Origin: UBA6544 sp049601975
GTDB taxonomy: Bacteria > Pseudomonadota > Alphaproteobacteria > UBA8366
Direction: 5' to 3'
DNA: 55,798 nt
Assembly: GCA_049601975.1 (NCBI GenBank)
Contig: JBMYRC010000011.1
Location: forward strand, 1-55,798
Shown one piece after another: positions 8,747 to 17,316 of the stretch. A model generated the notes under the pieces. That model worked only from the letters and a program-made list of their open reading frames with translations, made no database searches and was not told the DNA's origin. The position numbers and the translations under genes are program-made. Numbering within the stretch: position 1 is the stretch's first letter; each line of letters opens with the position of its first letter.

Positions 8747-9445
8747 TCAATCCTCCCCGTTGGTCTCAAAGTTTGTTTCGAGTTCATTCAATACAGTGCG
8801 TGCAAGCGGCACCGTGACACCGCGGCGTTCCGCCAAACCTAATTGGTCCAAGGCTTTTACAATAGCGCTCGCGGCAGCAAAAGATCGCTCCATGCGCGCC
8901 AATAGGTAAACTAGAACGTCCTTGCTAACCGTCAGCTGGCGGTCGTGAAAAAGTTTGATCAGGAGCACGCCCAACAGTTCGTCATCGGGTGGTCGGACCT
9001 CCACCGCCTGCGCCGCCGTCACTCGAGAGGACAAATCGGCTAGTTTCAACGACCAGCGCGCGGGCGGATGGCGACCGGCGAGCAACAATTTCCCGCCAAT
9101 CTCCGCTATATGATTGTATAGATGCAGCAACGCTTCCTCGTCCAAGAGCGCATCCGAATCGTCGACCGCGCAGCTATCGGCGCCGCCCAGGATATCAGGC
9201 GCCGCACGGTCGCTGAGCTCAGGCCCGGAGATTAGAACCGCACGGGATCGATTTCGCCAGACGTGAGCTAGATGGGTTTTGCCGCAGCCTGTCGGGCCGT
9301 AGACGGCAAGTGCTGGGCCCGGCCAATCCGGCCAGCGATCGATCCAGCCGACCGCATTCATATTACAATCGCTGACGAGAAAATCCGCCTTACCAAGCGC
9401 AGGGCGATGGGGAAACTCAAGGACCAGTTGGCGGCGGGCACTCAC
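8747..9445 (-). CDS. hdaA: DnaA-related regulatory protein HdaA (Hda)
   Basis: A 232-residue DnaA-like AAA+ protein without a DNA-binding domain. RQLVLEFPHRPALGKADFLVS is the Hda opening with the clamp-binding-like QLVLEF; the Walker A is YGPTGCGKTH near residue 45, the Walker B-like strand is CAVDDSDALLD, and the sensor helices follow. Hda with the DNA-loaded beta clamp stimulates ATP hydrolysis by DnaA and so blocks re-initiation of replication; HdaA does this in Caulobacter. GTG 9445 is the chosen start: it overlaps the perM stop (GTGA), and upstream in-frame sequence (to 9622) is just perM read in another frame. The perM-hda adjacency is a recurrent alphaproteobacterial arrangement. Confidence 0.88.
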   Translation of the reverse strand: MSARRQLVLEFPHRPALGKADFLVSDCNMNAVGWIDRWPDWPGPALAVYGPTGCGKTHLAHVWRNRSRAVLISGPELSDRAAPDILGGADSCAVDDSDALLDEEALLHLYNHIAEIGGKLLLAGRHPPARWSLKLADLSSRVTAAQAVEVRPPDDELLGVLLIKLFHDRQLTVSKDVLVYLLARMERSFAAASAIVKALDQLGLAERRGVTVPLARTVLNELETNFETNGED

Positions 9446-10527
9446 ACTGTATCCCGATCCTCGGGTCCCTTTTCCTCGACACCGCCATAGAGCGGGCCCG
9501 CCAAATATTGGCCCAGCATGAAGCGCACCATGACGCCGATCACCGCCGCGACGGGTACCGCCAACATAATGCCGACGAAACCAGCAACCGCGCCGCCGCC
9601 CATCAAGGCGAACAATATCCATACGGCATGTAAGTTAATGCGGTCGCCCACCAATTTCGGCGTCAGGAAATTACCTTCCAAGACCTGCCCGACCAGGAAT
9701 ACGCCAATGACCAGAATGATATCCATCGGATCGTCAAAATTGGCAATCGCGAGGCCGAGACCAACCGCAAAACCGCTCAGCATGCCCACATAGGGGATAA
9801 ACGACAGCAAACCGGTCGCCAGACCGACGATCGCACCAAAGGGCAGACCGAATGCGGTCAACCCGATCGCATAGAAAACACCCAAGAGTATGCAGACGCT
9901 GAATTGGCCCCGCACGAAACCAGCCAAGGTCTCGTCGATAAGTCGGCATTGTTCGCGGATCGTCTCGGCATGGGCACGCGGCAACCAACTGTCCACGGCA
10001 TCGACCAACCGGTCCCAATCTCGCAGCAGGTAGAAGGCCACCACCGGCGTCACAATCAGCAAGGCGAACAGGTTCGCGACAGCGCCGAGCCCATTGACCA
10101 GGCGCAATCCCACATTGCCCAACATCTTCGCTGCGCTGCCCAGCGACGCACGAAGAAAATCTTGCAGGCCTTCCTCATTCTGCGCCTTTATATCGGCGAA
10201 ATTCTCAATTAACGGACGCGCTTTCAATTCGATCCGGGTAATTAAATCCGGCAGTTGCGCGGAGAACTGAACAACCTGCTTGTACAAAACCGGTACAAAT
10301 ATGGAGAAGGCCAAGATGCAGATAAGAAAAAATCCGGCCGTCACCAACGATGTCGCTGCCGTGCGCGAACAATTCATCGCCTCCAGTCGATCACATACTG
10401 GGTCAAGGAAATAGGCGACCGCTAAACCAACAAGGAAAGGGAGAAGAATCGATTCGAACAACAGCACGAAACCGATAAACAGTACGAATGCCCCGATCCA
10501 TGAAAGCGCCCTCTGCCGTGTTGTCAT
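9442..10527 (-). CDS. AI-2E/PerM family membrane transporter
   Basis: A 361-residue membrane protein with about eight hydrophobic helices: a pair at the N-terminus (LSWIGAFVLFIGFVLLFE and LLPFLVGLAVAYFLDP), a long hydrophilic region, then a C-terminal bundle with GLLSFIPYVGMLSG and the FLVGQVLEGNFLTPKLVG motif that marks this family. Members include the E. coli TqsA autoinducer-2 exporter, PerM and some Na+/H+ antiporters; substrate cannot be read from sequence. It overlaps pgsA upstream by ATGA (10524-10527) and hdaA downstream by GTGA, so translation is probably coupled along this operon. Confidence 0.88.
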   Translation of the reverse strand: MTTRQRALSWIGAFVLFIGFVLLFESILLPFLVGLAVAYFLDPVCDRLEAMNCSRTAATSLVTAGFFLICILAFSIFVPVLYKQVVQFSAQLPDLITRIELKARPLIENFADIKAQNEEGLQDFLRASLGSAAKMLGNVGLRLVNGLGAVANLFALLIVTPVVAFYLLRDWDRLVDAVDSWLPRAHAETIREQCRLIDETLAGFVRGQFSVCILLGVFYAIGLTAFGLPFGAIVGLATGLLSFIPYVGMLSGFAVGLGLAIANFDDPMDIILVIGVFLVGQVLEGNFLTPKLVGDRINLHAVWILFALMGGGAVAGFVGIMLAVPVAAVIGVMVRFMLGQYLAGPLYGGVEEKGPEDRDTV

Positions 10528-11096
10528 TTCCCTCTCACTTCCACAAAACTCTTTACTGGCTGGGCACCAAACCCGCCGGTCCAGCGGCTTAAATACAAAG
10601 TCCCCGAGACGATAGTCGTCAGTCCCGCGAGATATAGGAGGACGCCCGTCAGATATGGAAGCTCAAGTTCCAATGCGGGCTGCGTCAACGCGGACATAAC
10701 CAATGCTATTTGTAAAACCGTATTCAGCTTGCTGACAATGATCGGCTCCACATTCAATTCCAACTCGATAACGTTCGACAACAGGACGCCGCCAATGATC
10801 AGCAAATCCCGCATGATCACCAAACAAACGATCCAGCCCGGAACGAACCCCATAAGGGTCAAACAAACGAACACGGCGATCAGCAACGCTTTGTCGGCAA
10901 TCGGGTCGAGATAAGTGCCAAGACGCGTCACCGCATCCAGCCGTTTCGCGAGAAACCCATCCAGCCCGTCACTTAGCCCGGCCACTAGAATGACCCAGAA
11001 CGCTGCCGCCAACGCATTGTCCATCATTAAGACAACGACCACAGGGACAGCAAAAATCCTCGATACGGTCACGATATTCGGCAAAGCGCGATACAT
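10524..11096 (-). CDS. CDP-alcohol phosphatidyltransferase (PgsA-like)
   Basis: A 190-residue inner-membrane enzyme with the CDP-alcohol phosphotransferase signature near residues 45-70: SDGLDGFLAKRLDAVTRLG followed by TYLDPIADK, giving the metal-binding Asp set DG..D..G...D...D. About five or six TM helices follow. The family joins a CDP-diacylglycerol to an alcohol; the short length and the MYRALPNIVTVSRI start resemble phosphatidylglycerophosphate synthase, but another pgsA could exist elsewhere. ATG 11096 is chosen because it gives the usual family N-terminus and has GAGGG five bases upstream; a longer version from 11135 would run into the upstream gene. Confidence 0.85.
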   Translation of the reverse strand: MYRALPNIVTVSRIFAVPVVVVLMMDNALAAAFWVILVAGLSDGLDGFLAKRLDAVTRLGTYLDPIADKALLIAVFVCLTLMGFVPGWIVCLVIMRDLLIIGGVLLSNVIELELNVEPIIVSKLNTVLQIALVMSALTQPALELELPYLTGVLLYLAGLTTIVSGTLYLSRWTGGFGAQPVKSFVEVRGK

Positions 11097-11121
11097 GCGA
11101 CCCTCTACCCCGCCAGCACGA

Positions 11122-12237
11122 TCACGGCCGGCCAAGCCGCAATATGTAGCCGCCTTGATCGCGCTTAAATCGTAGATCGAGATCGCTTTGCGCCATCGAC
11201 AACCGCAATTGGTCAGGTCCGCCGGAATATTTCAGGTCGACCATGGCTTCCTCCACCGACATACGGACCAATTTCATGTCGATGATCGGGGAGACCTGGG
11301 TCATACGGTTGCGAATTGTCAGCCAGTCCGACAGTGATTTCAACGGCACCAGTATGCTTATTCGTTGCTGTCCGGTGACACGTTGCAAATTGTCTCTTTT
11401 CCAGTCTTCCTCAGCCCGAATGATCAGCGCTTCGACAGCTGCCCTCAATAACGTTTCGATGCCGCCGTCCGGCGAGGCCGAAAAACTTCGCACGAAAGTG
11501 CGCCCTGCATCCGCCCGCCCGAATCGACTCATCGACACTTCGACGGAAGGAACGCCGGTGCGTGGATCAACGATCAATTCCGCCACCGTCACCAATGTTC
11601 CAATAGCGTCATATTTACGAGCAATAGCAGATAGATGCTCTTCACTACCATTTAACGCTTGCTCGGCGCTAATCACGGCGACATCGGAATAATCGCCGAG
11701 CGGCACGGTCATCGGCAGCAAACCATTTGGCGCGGGCCGGTTGGCCCAGGCCGCATACCAAGGATTCGGATCGTCCCAGAGGAGTAATGAGCCCGCGGCC
11801 CGGTAGACCGGAAGGACAACAACCGGCTGGCTCACTGTCTCCGCCAAGGGCACCTCGCGTTGGCGGAGCATATCCCGCACGGCCTCGCGCTTGAAACGAA
11901 CCGTTAACTTAGCGACATATCGACCGCCGCCAAATTTCTCTTCCGTGACCGCGTAGTCGCGAATCGCCCACCGAACGGCCTTAATATCGATATCCGGAAG
12001 ACGGTCGTAATCGTCTCTCAGTGTTATTTTCTCAATCAGCTGTTGCAGCGCGTCCTGTTGGGCCTGTTCGATCCCACGGGCCTTGGCTTCCAATTCGTCG
12101 ATGGCACGCTCATCTACCGCGACGCCTTCGATCGTGTACAGGCTACGCACATCTGCTGCACTGGACCCGGCCCATAAGATTAGGACGATTACCGCGCTCA
12201 CAAACACACTACTGGGCAAGGCCCATCGATCGGACAT
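11122..12237 (-). CDS. DUF2066 domain protein, exported
   Basis: A 371-residue protein with a signal peptide (hydrophobic stretch SSVFVSAVIVLILWAGSSA, cleavage likely near residue 27), then a DUF2066-type domain beginning LYTIEGVAVDERA and containing ARGIEQAQQDALQQLIEKIT. DUF2066 proteins are found upstream of pgsA/perM/hda in proteobacteria, and that position is the best evidence. Molecular function is unknown; a periplasmic or outer-membrane-associated role is suggested by the signal. It heads the DUF2066-pgsA-perM-hdaA-SDR operon and is divergent from purM, with 91 bases between starts for both promoters. Confidence 0.8.
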   Translation of the reverse strand: MSDRWALPSSVFVSAVIVLILWAGSSAADVRSLYTIEGVAVDERAIDELEAKARGIEQAQQDALQQLIEKITLRDDYDRLPDIDIKAVRWAIRDYAVTEEKFGGGRYVAKLTVRFKREAVRDMLRQREVPLAETVSQPVVVLPVYRAAGSLLLWDDPNPWYAAWANRPAPNGLLPMTVPLGDYSDVAVISAEQALNGSEEHLSAIARKYDAIGTLVTVAELIVDPRTGVPSVEVSMSRFGRADAGRTFVRSFSASPDGGIETLLRAAVEALIIRAEEDWKRDNLQRVTGQQRISILVPLKSLSDWLTIRNRMTQVSPIIDMKLVRMSVEEAMVDLKYSGGPDQLRLSMAQSDLDLRFKRDQGGYILRLGRP

Positions 12238-12328
12238 TGCAAACGTCTCCGGATGAAGTATTTTCGGCCCATTGGTATACAAGTTTCACCGTGAGGACAC
12301 CATAGCCGCTCCGCCCCCAAATACTCCG

Positions 12329-13360
12329 ATGACGTACCGCAACGCGGGCGTGGACATTAACGCAGGAAACGCTCTCGTCGAAGCAATCAAGCCGTTGGCC
12401 CGATCGACCGCGCGAAGCGGCGCCGATGCCGCCCTTGGCGGATTCGGTGGATTGTTCGACCTACGCGCCGCCGGATTTGAAGACCCGTTACTGGTCGCTG
12501 CCACAGACGGCGTCGGCACGAAACTCAAACTCGCCTTCAACACCGGCATTCACGATACCGTTGGTATCGATCTGGTCGCCATGTGCGTAAACGACCTGGT
12601 GGTGCAAGGCGCGGAACCGTTGTTTTTCCTAGATTACTTGGCGACCGGTCATTTAAAGAACGACATGGCGGCCGCGGTCGTCTTAGGCATCGCGGATGGG
12701 TGCCGTCAGGCTGGATGTGCCCTTATCGGCGGCGAGACGGCCGAAATGCCAGGCATGTACGGCGACGGGGAATACGATCTGGCCGGATTTACGGTCGGCG
12801 CCGTCGAGCGCACGAATGTCATCGACGGACAAAATGTTGCCGCCGGAGATATCCTGCTCGGCTTGGCATCGAACGGCGTGCATTCGAATGGTTTTTCACT
12901 GGTCCGCCGCGTAGTCGAGCATACGGGTGTTACATTTGATGCCCCCGCGCCCTTCGATTCCCGGCAGAGCCTCGGCGAATCGCTGCTCGCGCCGACAAAA
13001 ATCTACGTTAAATCCTGCCTCGCCGCGATCGGAACCGGTGGCGTCCATGGAATTGCCCATATTACAGGCGGCGGATTGGTCGAAAACCTTCCGCGAGTCA
13101 TCCCGGACGGCCTCGGTGCCCATCTCGATAAATTGTCATGGCCGTCGCTGCCGGTCTTCGAATGGATTGCGGATGCCGGAAATGTCCCGAGCGAAGAAAT
13201 GCAGCGAACCTTCAATCTGGGCATCGGGATGGTGTTGATCGTCCACCCGGATACCGCCGAGCAAGCCACCGAGGTGCTCCGCGAACACGGCGAATCAGTC
13301 TATGAGATCGGCCGGGTCGTCGAACGGGACGGCGGCCCCGAAATTACCATCGAGGAATGA
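12329..13360 (+). CDS. purM: Phosphoribosylformylglycinamidine cyclo-ligase (AIR synthetase)
   Basis: Purine synthesis step 5: ATP-dependent ring closure of FGAM to aminoimidazole ribotide, in the cytosol. The 343-residue protein opens with MTYRNAGVDINAGNALVEAIK, then has the GFGGLFDL and ATDGVGTKLKLA motifs, CVNDLVVQGAEPLFFLDY, and ALIGGETAEMPGMY, all signature stretches of PurM. ATG 12329 gives the normal family start; an upstream in-frame codon at 12272 would add 19 residues with no family match. It is followed directly by purN, the usual alphaproteobacterial purM-purN pair. Confidence 0.95.
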   Translation: MTYRNAGVDINAGNALVEAIKPLARSTARSGADAALGGFGGLFDLRAAGFEDPLLVAATDGVGTKLKLAFNTGIHDTVGIDLVAMCVNDLVVQGAEPLFFLDYLATGHLKNDMAAAVVLGIADGCRQAGCALIGGETAEMPGMYGDGEYDLAGFTVGAVERTNVIDGQNVAAGDILLGLASNGVHSNGFSLVRRVVEHTGVTFDAPAPFDSRQSLGESLLAPTKIYVKSCLAAIGTGGVHGIAHITGGGLVENLPRVIPDGLGAHLDKLSWPSLPVFEWIADAGNVPSEEMQRTFNLGIGMVLIVHPDTAEQATEVLREHGESVYEIGRVVERDGGPEITIEE

Positions 13361-13364
13361 CAGG

Positions 13365-14021
13365 TTGTCGGGTCGGTTGAAACTATCGGTACTGATCTCT
13401 GGCCGGGGCAGTAACCTGCAAGCATTGATCGACGCGTCCTTAGCGCCAGGGTTTCCAGCCGAGATCGTCCGCGTTATCTCCAATGTTCCGGGGGCGGGCG
13501 GACTTGAGCGGGCTTCGACGGCCGGAATTCCGACCGCTGTCGTACCGCACAAGGATTACCCCGATCGAGAGAGTTTCGAATCCGCATTAGATCAAGAAAT
13601 ACGATCCGCCGGGACGGAGCTCATCGCACTTGCCGGATTTATGCGCTTATTGACGGGAGGCTTCGTCGATATGTGGCGGGATCGGCTGATCAACATCCAC
13701 CCATCTCTCCTCCCGTCCTTCAAAGGGCTTCACACCCATGAGCGAGCCCTCGAAGCCGGAGTTCGATATACGGGCTGCACCGTCCATTATGTCCGGCCCG
13801 CGATGGATGAGGGCCCCATCATCGTACAATCGGCGGTACCCGTCCTCTCCGAAGATGACGCCGACACCTTGGCTGGCCGGGTGCTGGTACAGGAACATGC
13901 AATCTACCCGCTCGCGGTGCGCCTCATCGCGGAAGGTAGGGTTCGTGTCGACGGGGAACGCGCGGTGATCGATGGGGAAAATGTCCAGGCACCGGGTGCG
14001 ACGATTAATCCCCTCGTCTAG
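13365..14021 (+). CDS. purN: Phosphoribosylglycinamide formyltransferase
   Basis: Purine step 3: transfers formyl from 10-formyl-THF to GAR. The core reads LKLSVLISGRGSNLQALID near the start, then ISNVPGAGGLERA, ALAGFMRLLTGGFVD, INIHPSLLPSFKGLHTHERA (catalytic Asn and His) and VHYVRPAMDEGPII (catalytic Asp); ~218 residues, normal for the family. The start is uncertain. The ATG that overlaps the purM stop (13357) is out of frame and meets a stop after seven codons. The in-frame options are TTG 13365, TTG 13377 or an ATG at 13302 deep inside purM. I chose TTG 13365, 4 bases past the purM stop. Confidence 0.9.
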   Translation: MSGRLKLSVLISGRGSNLQALIDASLAPGFPAEIVRVISNVPGAGGLERASTAGIPTAVVPHKDYPDRESFESALDQEIRSAGTELIALAGFMRLLTGGFVDMWRDRLINIHPSLLPSFKGLHTHERALEAGVRYTGCTVHYVRPAMDEGPIIVQSAVPVLSEDDADTLAGRVLVQEHAIYPLAVRLIAEGRVRVDGERAVIDGENVQAPGATINPLV

Positions 14022-14100
14022 CCGTCTAGATATCTTGCGCTCAGGCGTTCAAACGTATACGTAATTCATAGAATTCAAGCTATTGGGGAGACGCACGGAA

Positions 14101-14235
14101 ATGGCTCCGGAACTCGATTATCTTAAATCCTCGGACGAGCACCTCAAGACATGGGGGCTTGTCACCAAGCTCTTTACCGTGTCGGTGGTCGGGCTCACTA
14201 TTCTTTTGGGATTAATGGCGGCGACGCTTCTCTAA
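14101..14235 (+). CDS. Small aa3-type cytochrome c oxidase subunit IV-like protein
   Basis: A 44-residue protein with one membrane helix: MAPELDYLKSSDEHLKTWG followed by a ~20-residue hydrophobic C-terminus ending ATLL. A short charged N-terminus with an (E/D)HxxTWxxxxKL pattern and a single C-terminal helix is the layout of the bacterial aa3 oxidase subunit IV family (about this size). GGGGAGA lies ~9 bases before the ATG and a strong terminator follows, so this is a genuine monocistronic gene or the tail of purMN. In alphaproteobacteria such genes are often found away from the ctaCDE cluster. Assignment rests on pattern and size only. Confidence 0.72.
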   Translation: MAPELDYLKSSDEHLKTWGLVTKLFTVSVVGLTILLGLMAATLL

Positions 14236-14257
14236 GCGATCCAGCATATCGGAAGAT

Positions 14258-14286
14258 AAAAGGCGCGCCGTAATGGCGCGCCTTTT
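14258..14286. terminator. Rho-independent terminator, probably bidirectional
   Basis: Perfect inverted repeat GGCGCGCC (14262-14269) / GGCGCGCC (14275-14282) with a 5-base loop, flanked by AAAA before (14258-14261) and TTTT after (14283-14286), giving a 12-bp A/T-tailed stem. It lies between the subunit IV-like gene (+) and ndk (-), which converge, so it can stop transcription from both sides. Confidence 0.9.
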
Positions 14287-14317
14287 AGTTTGCCTGGCCT
14301 AACGCCTATTCGCGTCG

Positions 14318-14740
14318 TTAACCAACAATCTCCAAACCAGCAAAGAAGTACGAAATCTCCCATGCGGCGGTATCTGGCGCGTCGGACCCATGGGCCGAAT
14401 TGGCTTCCACGGATTCGCCGAAATCCTTACGGATCGTTCCCTCATCGGCATTCGCCGGATTGGTCGCGCCCATAATCTCACGGTTCTTTGCAATGGCGTC
14501 TTCGCCTTCGAGAACCTGCACCACGATCGGTCCCGAGGACATGAATTCGCATAAATCCCCAAAGAACGCGCGCTCGCTGTGTACGTGATAGAATTGTTCC
14601 GCCTGCTTTTGCGTCAGATGCATCCGCTTCTGCGCAACGATGCGAAGACCCGCTTGCTCGAACCGTGCATTTATCTGCCCGGTTAGATTGCGCCGGGTCG
14701 CATCCGGCTTAATAATCGATAGTGTTTTCTCGACCGCCAT
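14318..14740 (-). CDS. ndk: Nucleoside-diphosphate kinase
   Basis: A 140-residue enzyme equalising NTP/dNTP pools by ping-pong phosphate transfer through a phospho-histidine. MAVEKTLSIIKPDATRRN is the classic start; the active-site stretch is ANSAHGSDA with the catalytic His, preceded by GATNPANADEGTIRKDFG. Length is exactly normal. ATG 14740 is certain from the family start, although the open frame runs on to 15343. It is divergent from the ABC-F gene with 145 bases between starts and ends just before a shared terminator. Confidence 0.97.
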   Translation of the reverse strand: MAVEKTLSIIKPDATRRNLTGQINARFEQAGLRIVAQKRMHLTQKQAEQFYHVHSERAFFGDLCEFMSSGPIVVQVLEGEDAIAKNREIMGATNPANADEGTIRKDFGESVEANSAHGSDAPDTAAWEISYFFAGLEIVG

Positions 14741-14885
14741 GTTGGACAGCCTCCATAACCTTGCCATTCTGATAAGGCGGCGGGTTATAGACGCACTGTG
14801 GGCCAACGGCAAGTAGTTCCTGATCCGCAAAATATCCGTTCTAATGCCTGACAAGCGCTGCGCCGCATGATATTGACCCCGTCCC

Positions 14886-16766
14886 ATGTTGACCCTTAGT
14901 GAACTCTCCATCCGCATCGGCGGACGTGTCTTGATCGAAAACGCCTCGGTGCAACTGCCCGAGCGCGGCCGTGTCGGCTTGGTCGGTCGCAACGGAACCG
15001 GCAAATCTACCCTGCTAAAAGCCATACTTGGAGAAATCGGACTCGAGTCCGGCGCCATCCAACACCGAAGCAACGCGCGCATCGGAACCGTCGCCCAGGA
15101 AGCGCCATCCGGCGAGCAAACACCGCTAGAGCATGTCTTGGCCGCCCACACAGAACGCTCCGCGCTGTTGGCCGAGTTGGAAGAGGCCAGTGACGGCACT
15201 CGCATAGCGGCAATCCACGACCGCCTCAACGATATCGATGCGCATTCCGCACCGGCGCGTGTCGCCCGTATATTAGCGGGATTGGGTTTCGACGACGCGG
15301 CGCAGTCACGCCCTCTTGGTACGTTTTCGGGCGGCTGGCGCATGCGGGTCGCATTGGCCGCCGGACTGTTTAGCGAGCCGGATTTTCTGCTGCTCGATGA
15401 GCCAACAAACCATCTCGATCTGGAAGCCTCGATCTGGCTCGAAGGCTTTCTCGCGCGATATCCGAACGGTCTGCTGTTGGTCAGTCATGACCGCGACCTG
15501 CTCAACCGGGTGGCCGACGGCATCCTCCATCTCGACCACCAACGATTGACCTATTACACCGGTAATTTTGAGCGATTCGAACGGACCCGCCGCGAGAAAC
15601 TCGCCCAGCAGCAAGCGATGTACGAACGCCAACAAACTGAGCGAAAACACATCCAGTCCTTCGTCGACCGCTTCCGCTACAAGGCCAGTAAAGCGCGGCA
15701 GGCGCAAAGCCGGTTAAAAATGCTGGAACGAATGGAGCCGATCGCCGCCGTGGTGGGAGAACGCACCGCGACCTTTCAATTTCCAAAACCCGCCGAGCTA
15801 GCACCGCCGATTTTCGTCCTCGAACGTGCCGCCGTCGGGTACAGCAAAGACACGCCGATTTTACGCGGCCTCGACGTGCGAATCGACATGGACGACCGGA
15901 TTGCATTGTTGGGCGCCAACGGCAACGGCAAGACAACCTTCCTGCGGTTGCTCGCCGGCGAACTCTCCCCGATGGACGGTGAGCTCAGACGCACGTCCAA
16001 GCTCGACGTCGGTTATTTCGCACAGGATCAATTCGATCAACTGGACCCAAATATCACAGCTTTTCAACATCTTCTGACAAAGATGCGCGATGACGGAGAG
16101 GCGAAAGTCCGCGGCCATCTTGGCCGGTTCGGGTTGGAGCAAGCCAAGGGCAATACCAAGATTGGCGATCTCTCGGGTGGCGAAAAAGCGCGACTCGTGC
16201 TTGCGACGATAACCACCAAGAAGCCACATATGTTGCTGTTGGATGAGCCGACTAACCACCTCGATATCGATGCGAGAGAAGCCTTGGTCCAAGCCCTCAA
16301 CCAGTTCGAAGGCGCGGTCGTGCTCGTCAGCCATGATCCGCATCTGGTCTCACTCGTGGCGGACCGACTATGGGTGATTAAAGATGGCCGATGCGCGGCC
16401 TTCGACGGTGACGTGGCCGACTACCGCCGGGAAATCCTGGATGCCGGACGACAGGCGCGGCGCGAGGAGAAAAAGGATAACGGCAATCCACCGGCATCTA
16501 AAAAGGAAGACCGACGGCGGCGGGCGGAAATGCGTGCGGCTCAGGCCGCGCTGCGAACCGCCGTCCGCGATACGGAAAAACAAATGGAGGCCTTGGCCGG
16601 GAAACGCGACAAACTGGCCGCGAAACTGGCGGACCCGAAAATCTATGAAGGGCCAACCGCCGACTTCGCCAAACTGGCGAAACAGAAAGCCGACCTCGAC
16701 CAAGACCTAACCAATGCGGAGGCCGCCTGGCTTCAAGCGCAGGAAGCCTTAGACGCGGAAGCATGA
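14886..16766 (+). CDS. ABC-F family ATPase (Uup/YheS-like)
   Basis: A 626-residue soluble protein with two ABC domains in tandem and no membrane segments. First domain: Walker A GRNGTGKST near residue 35, signature FSGGWRMR, Walker B FLLLDEPTNHLDLEA. Second domain: Walker A GANGNGKTT near residue 343, signature LSGGEKARLVLA, Walker B LLLDEPTNHLDIDA. Both EPTNHLD motifs are diagnostic of ABC-F. A charged linker (FERTRREKLAQQQAMYERQ) joins the domains, and the C-terminal ~90 residues form a Lys/Glu/Ala-rich coiled coil. ABC-F proteins bind the ribosome E site and relieve stalling or gate translation. Its stop overlaps the start of the broken GNAT gene (ATGA at 16763-16766). Confidence 0.93.
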   Translation: MLTLSELSIRIGGRVLIENASVQLPERGRVGLVGRNGTGKSTLLKAILGEIGLESGAIQHRSNARIGTVAQEAPSGEQTPLEHVLAAHTERSALLAELEEASDGTRIAAIHDRLNDIDAHSAPARVARILAGLGFDDAAQSRPLGTFSGGWRMRVALAAGLFSEPDFLLLDEPTNHLDLEASIWLEGFLARYPNGLLLVSHDRDLLNRVADGILHLDHQRLTYYTGNFERFERTRREKLAQQQAMYERQQTERKHIQSFVDRFRYKASKARQAQSRLKMLERMEPIAAVVGERTATFQFPKPAELAPPIFVLERAAVGYSKDTPILRGLDVRIDMDDRIALLGANGNGKTTFLRLLAGELSPMDGELRRTSKLDVGYFAQDQFDQLDPNITAFQHLLTKMRDDGEAKVRGHLGRFGLEQAKGNTKIGDLSGGEKARLVLATITTKKPHMLLLDEPTNHLDIDAREALVQALNQFEGAVVLVSHDPHLVSLVADRLWVIKDGRCAAFDGDVADYRREILDAGRQARREEKKDNGNPPASKKEDRRRRAEMRAAQAALRTAVRDTEKQMEALAGKRDKLAAKLADPKIYEGPTADFAKLAKQKADLDQDLTNAEAAWLQAQEALDAEA

Positions 16767-17305
16767 GCCAGCCAGCACTCATCATCCGGCGTTCTGACAC
16801 GTCGGATGCCGCGACGCCTGAGACCGTCGAGCGCATCGTCGCCATTATTAACGAGGCCTATCGCTGGTCCGAAGCCGAACAATGAACGGACGAAAAGACC
16901 CGCACCGAACACGCCGAAGTCAGCTTACTTCTCACCAATCAAAAAATGTTGCTCGCGTATGCGGATAACACCCTCGCCGGTGTTGTCAAAATCGAAGAGA
17001 TCGCGCCCGGCATTGGCGGATTCGGCATGCTAGCGACCGACCCCGACGGATTGAAAAAGGGTGTTGGCCGCGCCCTAGTGGCCGAAGCCGAAGCCTGGGG
17101 CCGGGCGATGGGATTCGCGGAAATGGAAATCGAAATCGTCCGCGCCGAGTCACCCAATGCCCATAAAATCCTTTTGCATGAATGGTATACGCGCCTCGGC
17201 TATATCGAGCAGGAGACATATCCCATCGCGGAGCGCATTCCGGAAATTGCAGCCCTGCAGCGCCTTACCTGCGTGAGCACGGTCTATCGCAAGCCTCTCA
17301 ATTAA
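16763..17305 (+). pseudogene. GNAT-family acetyltransferase interrupted by one in-frame TGA
   Basis: Starting at ATG 16763, overlapping the ABC-F stop, the frame codes for MSQPALIIRRSDTSD...YRWSEAEQ and then meets TGA at 16883-16885. The same frame continues for 139 more codons with no further defect. The acetyl-CoA binding core is present (GFGMLATDPDGLKKGVGRALVAEAEAWGRAMG, motif A), followed by EIEIVRAESPNAHKILLHEWYTRLGYIEQE (motif B). Relatives usually have Trp in a GWTTE-like position here, so TGG to TGA is a simple explanation. Everything else looks intact, so this is either a very young pseudogene, a sequence error, or a site of readthrough. An internal ATG at 16946 could yield a product lacking the first beta strand and helix. 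Confidence 0.85.
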
Positions 17306-17316
17306 CGGAGCGGGCT

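Noticed and set aside
8747..9622. A 291-residue version of HdaA
   Set aside because: The extra 59 residues are basic, Gly/Arg-rich and overlap perM in another frame; the GTG at 9445 gives the family start.
14318..15343. A 341-residue version of ndk
   Set aside because: Only the last 140 residues are Ndk; the upstream part is the reverse of the ABC-F gene and of the divergent promoter region.
6234..16885. TGA read as Trp (recoded genetic code), suggested by TGA at likely Trp positions in the permease and the GNAT gene
   Set aside because: TGA is the normal stop of many intact genes here (ABC-F, perM, dnaB, UbiA-like, fabF), and the permease also carries TAA, TAG and frameshifts.
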